Shown in pieces: positions 6,256 to 12,301 of a stretch of DNA of 14,756 nt. The DNA lies in assembly GCA_002491165.1 (NCBI GenBank), contig DKVK01000015.1, forward strand, positions 1 to 14,756. The letters are read 5' to 3'. This DNA comes from Porphyromonadaceae bacterium UBA7180 (GTDB lineage Bacteria; Bacteroidota; Bacteroidia; Bacteroidales; Muribaculaceae). The position numbers and the translations under genes are program-made. The notes beneath the pieces were generated by a model, which was not told where the DNA came from, searched no databases, and saw only the letters and a list, made by a program, of their open reading frames with translations. Positions within the stretch are counted from its first letter, which is position 1. Each line of letters starts with the position of its first letter.

Positions 6256-8532
6256 ATGACAACAACAGAAAAAAACACACGTATAGCGGAAGAACAACCG
6301 CAGCCGGCCGTCGGTCAGGCAATAGTGCTGGACACACTCACTGACCTTCGCGATGCACCACCGGGGACAACTTTCCTTATACAGAAAGAAGTCGTGGATT
6401 ATGACTTCAACCCTCGTTTCCGCAACGGATTTACACTCAAAGAAAACATCACTTTGATTTTTCAAGGGGGATGTCTCATGGTTCCCTCAGGTAAAGCTCA
6501 GTTCTATATTCAAGGTAACCAGACTGCCATTGAAGCCCCTATTGATCAAATATTCGGGGAGGGTCTCGACATCGCAGGCTCATGGCTTTGCGACCGCGCA
6601 TATCCACAGTGGTTCGACTGGAGAGTCGGTAAGGAAAAAGAAAATTCTTACGACGGGGACCACATTGACTGCGCGATAGCCATCAACCAGGCCATACAGA
6701 TGAAAAAATCCGGCGAGGTTTTCTTAGCCTCCGGATACTATTACATCGCCACACCAATCCGTATGTTTGCCCAGACCCGGCTCATCGGCGAATGGCGCCA
6801 ATACTCTGGCGATGAATACGGCGGTACCATGATTATTCCTTATCTAACGGATTCTCCTTCTGATTCTCCATGGCCAGATCAGGCTATCGTGTTCATTAAC
6901 ACAATAAAAGCCACGGATGACAATGGCAATATCATAAAAGATGAAAACGGGGAGGATAAACTGACTTGGGAACAAGTATACCCTGTTCCCATGGGACTAC
7001 TCAAAGGCATCGTATTCAGGAATATTGGGAACATTGAAGAGATTTCCCGTATTCCGTGCTGTATTGTGGAAGGCGGCTTCACATTCGAAGACTTACTGTT
7101 TGCTTCGTTCCGCCGTTGCATAAAGTGGGGCGAACATTATTCCGACTGCAAGACCATCCGAAGATGTGTGTTCTACCCTATCGAAAACAATATCGATATG
7201 GGCAGCGACATCTGCTACGCAATAGAAATCCGCGGCCTTGGCGATGCCCTCAGAATAGAACAATGTCATATATCAGACGCCGGGACACATGACAATAAGG
7301 GAAAGTTGACTGCAAGAGCATTCGATGCTCTGTATCTCACCGGATGCAAAGGAGGCTCTATCGTAAACAACATATTTAACAGCAGGGTGCTGCTTCAAGG
7401 ATGTATGGCTGTCAATTTCTCGCAAAACCATCTCGAAAGAGGTTCCCAGCTTACCATCGTGGCATGCGACATGACCATCCGCAACAACTACTTCGAGAAG
7501 ACTACAGTTCCTCCAGTTGTAGTTGACTTGGCTCCCGACGGCAAACTAAATATTCCACCAACAAAAAGATTCAAAGACTACGAGAAGCACCACAATTCGA
7601 ATCTTGGAATCTCGGACAATATCTTCTACATTTTTCAACCGTCAAAATCTCCTGAGAGATTCCCGGCAAAGGAGATATGCGAATATGACATAGCCCTTTG
7701 CGTTGGCAAAGGACAAGAGCCATACTGCATTCATCTACAGCAGAATTACCGCTACATACGTCATGAAAACGGTTCAAATGAGCCTACGGGAATTTTCATT
7801 GGCACATTTACGCGCACCTCGGGTGATGAAAATACTCCATCTATAACTTCAGACTATTCGTCATTCGACGACTTCAATAGCAGGAGTTACTTCCTGTCTA
7901 CCGAATGTACTATCACACCCGGTCTCCGCATCGATGCGACAAGGACATTCTCCGAAGTGCCTTCCATCTCTTCGATAAAAGTATGGTCTGCACCTGGCGA
8001 CATACCAAACGCAATCAAATCAAGCGTTCCTACGATAAATCTGCCCGTCGACAATAGCTGGCCGTACAAATATCAGGCACAGATGATTATGGATTCCGCC
8101 AGGCATATTGCCGGTCCCATCGTGGATGTTAATGTGTGGAAAGACAAACCGACGTATGATTCCGCAGGCGGCCAAATATTCAGTCTCAGCACTACCCCCG
8201 CAAGGAGTGCTTTCACGCTAAGGTTAATTCGGTCCAAGCGATTTCAATTAAATGAGGATTACGTTGACATTCCGGTGGTCGGAACAACCTACCTGCATGA
8301 CAACAACATCAGTATCAACGGTTACAAATGGCGTCCTTACTTGGAGAGTCAGCCGATAATAGGCCAAGGCCCATCGCTTCCCCGATGGATTCAGTTCCGG
8401 GGAGATAACGTCAAGTGCTTCTTCAATGAAACAGACTTAAAACTCTCTTCCGGCTGGAACAACTATGATGAGCTGGTCAACGGCTCACAAAGTTTCTACT
8501 ACCTGGATCAATGGATTGAACTAAACAAATAA
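6256..8532 (+). CDS. Putative right-handed beta-helix (tailspike/pectate-lyase-like) protein
   Basis: This 758-residue protein is not recognised by name. Residues about 20-105 form a beta-rich entry domain ending GGCLMVPSGK...IQGNQTAIEAP. It leads into the linker GSWLCDRAYPQWFDW (108-122), which resembles the 'W..aYPEWFGA' linker of phage and Bacteroides beta-helix proteins. Then comes an alpha-helical cap, DCAIAINQAIQMKKSGEVFL (138-157), and Y.I..PI...TRLIGEW, the usual start of a pectate-lyase-3/tailspike helix. Residues about 245-415 repeat short strands and asparagine turns (IVNNIFNS, FSQNHLE, IRNNYFEK). Residues 420-758 are beta-rich and unassigned. No signal peptide, lipobox or membrane segment is visible. 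No convincing lyase or hydrolase active site can be named. The gene is more AT-rich than the flanking bio and fab genes. It starts at the first ATG after a good promoter and precedes a BspA-like gene. An orphan phage-type receptor-binding or carbohydrate-binding protein is one possibility. Confidence 0.6.
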   Translation: MTTTEKNTRIAEEQPQPAVGQAIVLDTLTDLRDAPPGTTFLIQKEVVDYDFNPRFRNGFTLKENITLIFQGGCLMVPSGKAQFYIQGNQTAIEAPIDQIFGEGLDIAGSWLCDRAYPQWFDWRVGKEKENSYDGDHIDCAIAINQAIQMKKSGEVFLASGYYYIATPIRMFAQTRLIGEWRQYSGDEYGGTMIIPYLTDSPSDSPWPDQAIVFINTIKATDDNGNIIKDENGEDKLTWEQVYPVPMGLLKGIVFRNIGNIEEISRIPCCIVEGGFTFEDLLFASFRRCIKWGEHYSDCKTIRRCVFYPIENNIDMGSDICYAIEIRGLGDALRIEQCHISDAGTHDNKGKLTARAFDALYLTGCKGGSIVNNIFNSRVLLQGCMAVNFSQNHLERGSQLTIVACDMTIRNNYFEKTTVPPVVVDLAPDGKLNIPPTKRFKDYEKHHNSNLGISDNIFYIFQPSKSPERFPAKEICEYDIALCVGKGQEPYCIHLQQNYRYIRHENGSNEPTGIFIGTFTRTSGDENTPSITSDYSSFDDFNSRSYFLSTECTITPGLRIDATRTFSEVPSISSIKVWSAPGDIPNAIKSSVPTINLPVDNSWPYKYQAQMIMDSARHIAGPIVDVNVWKDKPTYDSAGGQIFSLSTTPARSAFTLRLIRSKRFQLNEDYVDIPVVGTTYLHDNNISINGYKWRPYLESQPIIGQGPSLPRWIQFRGDNVKCFFNETDLKLSSGWNNYDELVNGSQSFYYLDQWIELNK

Positions 8533-8542
8533 CAACAACCAT

Positions 8543-8585
8543 GGGCAAGCGGGCGACGTCCGCACGCGGCATCGCCCGCTTGCCC
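8543..8585 (+). terminator. Long GC-rich hairpin between the beta-helix and BspA genes
   Basis: A perfect 14-base inverted repeat (GGGCAAGCGGGCGA at 8543-8556, TCGCCCGCTTGCCC at 8572-8585) with a 15-base loop that can itself pair (CCG/CGG). Only a short CTCTT follows, so termination may be partial. The ATG of the next gene is 18 bases downstream and no TAnnTTTG lies between, so transcription of that gene would have to pass through the hairpin or use an unseen promoter. It may act as an attenuator or an RNA-processing and stability element. Confidence 0.55.
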
Positions 8586-8603
8586 TCTTAAAAACTCCCA
8601 AAC

Positions 8604-10634
8604 ATGAATATTCGATTAAAGACTTTACTATTAGCATTGGCTGCGGTATTGATTTCTTTGCCGATTTTTGCCAATCCCAAGGATCCTCACACCAGCAATT
8701 GGCCTTACGACTTCAAAGCGGACGGGTTCTACTTTAATAAAATAAATAACACTCAAAATGTTGCAATCAACGGAATTTATTCTAAACCGGAACATTTAAT
8801 TGTGCCTTCTACTGTAGAATACGAAGGAGTAACATATACAGTAACAGAATTAAACAAATTTTGCCTCGCAACTGCTTGCGGGCCTGGCTACTTTGACCAC
8901 ACTACGTATGCTTATAACTATGACACCAAAAAGATAACCATACCTGAGACGGTAACATCAATCGATGGACTTGGTTTCAGCGGAATTATAAATGTTACTG
9001 AAATTGATTTTCCGGAAAGTCTCATATCATTTTACTATTATAACAGCAATGACTATCCCGGACATTCTCCGATGGGTCCGTTCATGGATTGCCGCGCTCT
9101 AAAAGAAGTTACGCTGCCCAAAAATCTAAAAGTACTGGGTGGTTCGCTTTTCGAGGGATGCACGTCGGTTGAAACGGTCAACGTCCTCGCTCCCATCACT
9201 TACATTTCAGGATCTGTTTTTTCCGATTGTCCAAATTTGAAAACCATCAATTTTTCAGATCTTTCACATCTCAGGACTATCGGCGGTTGTGCCTTCAAAG
9301 GATGTAATGCCACCATCTTAGAACACTTTGAATTTCCCGCTTCGCTGAAAACTATCGGAGAAGAGGCATTCCGTGAAACCCCTATCAAGGAGGTCGTTCT
9401 TCCTGCCGGTTTAACGGAGGTCGGGATGGGAGCGTTTTCCTTTTGCCCGGAACTGACATCAGTAACCATCGGGGAAGGCCCGAAGGTTTTCTCATGCACC
9501 TTCATGCACTGCCCGAAACTCGCTGAAGTAAAACTTCCGGAGTCAACTACCCAGCTGCAGTTCACATTCTTCAACTGCCCGCAACTGAGTGAAATCAATC
9601 TTCCCGGCAATATCACCAAAATCGGAACTCAACCCTTTGGAATGACAAAAATCAGCTCAATCCAAATTCCGTCATCAGTGCAACAAATGGCTTATGATGC
9701 CTTGGCCAACTGTGCCGCTCTCACCTCCATAGACTTCCTTGACAGTCCTAAGGTAATTACTTTTTTTAACGACGATGAAAATAAATATTACATCGATGAA
9801 AACTTTCTCTTGAAGTCCTGGCAATTATCAGGTTCCCCTAATGTTCAGCAAATATATGTAGGTCGTTCACTGAAAAATTACTCTTTCTCCGGATTTAGAA
9901 AGACGTTGAAAAACTTGACATTCGGGCCCGAAGTAAAGTACATTTACGACTCACAGTTTGCAGATTTATCCCTCATTACAACCATTTCAATCCCCGGCAA
10001 GGTGGAGACCATCGGCAAGAATGCATTCAGAGGTTGCACCGGACTGACTAACCTTTCATTAAGCTCATCTCTGACTGAAATCGGCGAGAATGCCTTTGAG
10101 GGCAATACCAACCTGGCTAAGGTCTCTGTCCCTGACAAAGTGGAGACAATCGGTGCCAATGCTTTCAAAGGCTGTACCGGACTCACCAACCTCTACTTAG
10201 GGGCGTCACTGAGACAAATCGGCAACAATGCCTTTGAAGATGACCGCAATCTCGCTATCATTGAGTCGGCTAATCCCACGCCTCCGGATATTTTCTCCGA
10301 GACTTTCCTGCGCGTAGACAAGTATAGCTGCGAAGTATATGTCCCCGTAGGGAACGCCGAGCGCTACCGCTATGCCGACTATTGGAACGCTTTCCGTACC
10401 TTCAAGGAGAAAGATTACTCAGGCATCAGCAACACCGTAGCCGACGGGACCGCAGTGCGGCTGGAGGGCGGGCGCATAGTGCTTATCGGTGGCGATACGC
10501 GCGTCACGGTCTACACCGCCGACGGACGTCTCGTGGCCGACCGACGACTCTCCTCCGGCGAAAGCCTCGAGCTCCCCTCGCGCGGCCTCTACATAGTCAC
10601 CGCCGCCGGCCGCTCTTTCAAAATCTGCTACTGA
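8604..10634 (+). CDS. Secreted BspA-like leucine-rich-repeat protein with C-terminal sorting-like domain
   Basis: A 676-residue exported protein. Residues 1-23 are a clear signal peptide: basic NIRLK, a hydrophobic core, and a likely cut after IFA before NPKD. Residues about 40-552 are around fifteen LRR_5 (BspA/TpLRR) repeats of about 23 residues of the form 'IP..V..IG..AF.GC..LT.L.L'. The run is interrupted near 390-440 by a non-repeat segment. A linker with YVPVGNAERYRYADYWNAF (about 571-590) is typical of BspA ends. Residues about 607-676 (RVTVYTADGRLV...GLYIVTAAGRSFKICY) resemble a type IX secretion C-terminal domain, the signal that sends proteins to the cell surface in many Bacteroidota. 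BspA relatives bind host matrix, other bacteria or polysaccharides; the target here is unknown. The LRR part is AT-rich, while the last 100 codons are as GC-rich as the housekeeping genes. No separate promoter is visible. Confidence 0.85.
   Translation: MNIRLKTLLLALAAVLISLPIFANPKDPHTSNWPYDFKADGFYFNKINNTQNVAINGIYSKPEHLIVPSTVEYEGVTYTVTELNKFCLATACGPGYFDHTTYAYNYDTKKITIPETVTSIDGLGFSGIINVTEIDFPESLISFYYYNSNDYPGHSPMGPFMDCRALKEVTLPKNLKVLGGSLFEGCTSVETVNVLAPITYISGSVFSDCPNLKTINFSDLSHLRTIGGCAFKGCNATILEHFEFPASLKTIGEEAFRETPIKEVVLPAGLTEVGMGAFSFCPELTSVTIGEGPKVFSCTFMHCPKLAEVKLPESTTQLQFTFFNCPQLSEINLPGNITKIGTQPFGMTKISSIQIPSSVQQMAYDALANCAALTSIDFLDSPKVITFFNDDENKYYIDENFLLKSWQLSGSPNVQQIYVGRSLKNYSFSGFRKTLKNLTFGPEVKYIYDSQFADLSLITTISIPGKVETIGKNAFRGCTGLTNLSLSSSLTEIGENAFEGNTNLAKVSVPDKVETIGANAFKGCTGLTNLYLGASLRQIGNNAFEDDRNLAIIESANPTPPDIFSETFLRVDKYSCEVYVPVGNAERYRYADYWNAFRTFKEKDYSGISNTVADGTAVRLEGGRIVLIGGDTRVTVYTADGRLVADRRLSSGESLELPSRGLYIVTAAGRSFKICY
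9984..10259 (+). repeat. Tandem 138-base (46-residue) repeat within the LRR gene
   Basis: Two adjacent units, 9984-10121 and 10122-10259, encode 46 residues each (two 23-residue LRRs). Both contain KVETIG.NAF.GCTGLTNL followed by a SL..IG.NAFE segment. GTGGAGAC recurs exactly 138 bases apart (10002 and 10140). They are much more alike than the upstream LRRs, which points to recent internal duplication. Confidence 0.85.
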
Positions 10635-10657
10635 CACTCCTTATCCAAATGATAACA

Positions 10658-10698
10658 GGCACCCTGTAGTCCTTCCGGCTGCGGGGTGTCGCTTTTTT
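10658..10698 (+). terminator. Intrinsic terminator after the BspA-like gene
   Basis: The stem GGCACCC (10658-10664) pairs with GGGTGTC (10684-10690) with one G:U. An inner GTAG/CTGC pairing is possible, and the run of six T at 10693-10698 follows. It begins 23 bases after the stop codon and separates the island from the fabG operon. Confidence 0.8.
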
Positions 10699-10738
10699 CG
10701 CTGGCGGGAGGTGGAGAAAGGTGGTTACGGAGGAAATG

Positions 10739-10770
10739 TTTGGCGGTTCGGGAAATAATGAGTAACTTTG
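10739..10770 (+). promoter_or_regulatory. Canonical promoter of the fabG-ispD-recG operon
   Basis: TTTG (10739-10742), a 20-base spacer and TAACTTTG (10763-10770) match the Bacteroidota consensus in sequence and spacing. The predicted start near 10777 gives a leader of about 50 bases. Confidence 0.85.
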
Positions 10771-10783
10771 CAATCTCAACAGA

Positions 10784-10808
10784 GGATGACGGCTCCGCGC
10801 CGCCATCC
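10784..10808 (+). promoter_or_regulatory. 5'-proximal leader hairpin of the fabG operon
   Basis: GGATGACGGC (10784-10793) pairs with GCCGCCATCC (10799-10808) with one A.C mismatch around a 5-base loop. It lies a few bases from the predicted transcript start and 20 bases before the fabG ATG. It is probably a stabilising 5' hairpin or a regulatory site; no known riboswitch class is recognised. Confidence 0.45.
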
Positions 10809-10828
10809 CGCAATTAATAGACAGAAAG

Positions 10829-11575
10829 ATGAAATTACTTGAAGGAAAGACTGCCCTCATCACCGGAGCGGCACGCGGCATCGGCAAAGCCCTTGCTATG
10901 AAATTCGCCCAAAACGGCTGCAACGTAGCCTTCACCGACCTTAAGATAGACGACCTCGCCAAGCAGACCGAAGAGGAAGTCGGCGCTTACGGCGTAAAGT
11001 GCAAAGGTTACGCCTCTAACGCCGCCGATTTCAAACAGACCGAGAAAGTCGTGGCCAACATCCTCAAGGACTTCGACCGCATCGACATCCTGGTCAACAA
11101 CGCCGGTATCACCAAGGACACGCTACTGATGCGCATGGGCGAGGACCAGTGGGACGCCGTCATCAACGTAAACCTCAAATCGGCTTTCAACTTCATCCAC
11201 GCCGTGCTCCCCACTATGCTGCGCCAGCGCGAGGGTTCCATCATCAACATGGCTTCCGTGGTAGGTGTGCACGGTAACGCCGGACAGGCCAACTACGCCG
11301 CGTCGAAGGCCGGCCTCATCGCCCTTGCCAAGAGTGTGGCACAGGAGGTAGGCTCGCGCAAGATTCGCGCCAACGCCATCGCCCCCGGTTTCATCGAGAC
11401 AGCCATGACGGCAGCCCTCCCCGAAGAGGTGCGCAAGGACTGGATGACGAAGATTCCCCTGCGCCGCGGCGGCAAGCCCGAAGACATCGCCGACGTGGCT
11501 CTCTTCCTGGCTTCCGACCTCTCGTCATACGTCACAGGCCAGGTTATCCAGGTCGACGGCGGCATGAACATGTAA
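10829..11575 (+). CDS. fabG: 3-oxoacyl-[acyl-carrier-protein] reductase
   Basis: A 248-residue short-chain dehydrogenase that reduces 3-oxoacyl-ACP to 3-hydroxyacyl-ACP with NADPH, the first reduction of each fatty-acid elongation round in the cytoplasm. The cofactor-binding TGAARGIG is at 12-19 and NNAG at 90-93. The catalytic tetrad is Asn115, Ser143, Tyr156 and Lys160 (YAASK). The C-terminal YVTGQVIQVDGGMNM is the standard FabG ending. The length is typical. The ATG follows AGACAGAAAG, and the Rossmann motif lies at the normal distance. It is the first gene of an operon with ispD and recG; ispD starts 3 bases after its stop. General SDR enzymes share the motifs, but the close match over the whole length and the genome context favour FabG. 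Confidence 0.94.
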   Translation: MKLLEGKTALITGAARGIGKALAMKFAQNGCNVAFTDLKIDDLAKQTEEEVGAYGVKCKGYASNAADFKQTEKVVANILKDFDRIDILVNNAGITKDTLLMRMGEDQWDAVINVNLKSAFNFIHAVLPTMLRQREGSIINMASVVGVHGNAGQANYAASKAGLIALAKSVAQEVGSRKIRANAIAPGFIETAMTAALPEEVRKDWMTKIPLRRGGKPEDIADVALFLASDLSSYVTGQVIQVDGGMNM

Positions 11576-11578
11576 CGA

Positions 11579-12286
11579 ATGTCCGCACCAAGGAAATACG
11601 CAATCATTGTGGCAGCCGGGAGCGGCCGTAGGGCCGGTTCCCCGCTGCCCAAACAGTTTCATACGCTGGGCGGACGCACCGTCTTCATGCACTCCGTCAT
11701 CCGCTTTCTCGACGATGCTCCGGAGGTGACCGTCATAGTGGTATGCCACCCCGATTTCATCCAACTCGTGGAGAAGGAGATGGACGGTCTCGGCGCCGCA
11801 GAATGGCTCGTTGTACCGGGCGGCAACTCGCGTCCCGAATCCGTAAGGAACGGGATCAATGCCATACGCACCCGTCTCGGTACCGGCAAATCGGCACTCA
11901 TTGCCGTGCACGATGCAGCGCGGCCCCTGGTCTCCGCACTGATGATAAGAGAAGGATGGCACGCCGCCGAAGAGTATCTCGCCGCCGTTCCCGCCCTTCC
12001 CGTCACCGATTCGCTGCGGCAATTGTCCGAGGATGGCCGTTCCGAGGCGCTGGACCGTTCGCGTTTCGTAGCCGTACAGACGCCGCAGGTTTTCCGCGCC
12101 GACATACTGCTTCGCGCTTACGACCGTCCCAAAGGGGATCTCTCTCTTTTCACCGACGACGCCTCGCTGGTGGAAGCCTCAGGTGTGCCGGTAGCACTCT
12201 ATCCCGGCTCGCCGGAAAACATCAAGATAACGCATCCGCGCGACTTTGCCATAGCCGAAGCCATTCTCCACGAAGCGGAAAAGTAA
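11579..12286 (+). CDS. ispD: 2-C-methyl-D-erythritol 4-phosphate cytidylyltransferase
   Basis: A 235-residue nucleotidyltransferase that joins CTP to methylerythritol phosphate in the MEP isoprenoid pathway. The N-terminal CTP loop AAGSGRRAG...LPKQF covers 12-27, with the pathway lysine Lys25. GGNSRPESVRNG is at 81-92, VHDAARP at 110-116, QTPQVF at 167-172, FTDDASLVE at 191-199, and ENIKITHPRD at 213-222 with Lys216. All are IspD hallmarks and the length is normal. Related sugar-alcohol cytidylyltransferases (TarI-like) share parts of this, but the absence of cell-wall glycerol or ribitol genes nearby and the full motif set favour IspD. It is translated 3 bases after fabG and 15 bases before recG, so it lies mid-operon. 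Confidence 0.94.
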   Translation: MSAPRKYAIIVAAGSGRRAGSPLPKQFHTLGGRTVFMHSVIRFLDDAPEVTVIVVCHPDFIQLVEKEMDGLGAAEWLVVPGGNSRPESVRNGINAIRTRLGTGKSALIAVHDAARPLVSALMIREGWHAAEEYLAAVPALPVTDSLRQLSEDGRSEALDRSRFVAVQTPQVFRADILLRAYDRPKGDLSLFTDDASLVEASGVPVALYPGSPENIKITHPRDFAIAEAILHEAEK

Positions 12287-12301
12287 CCGCGCGCAACTCA
12301 C

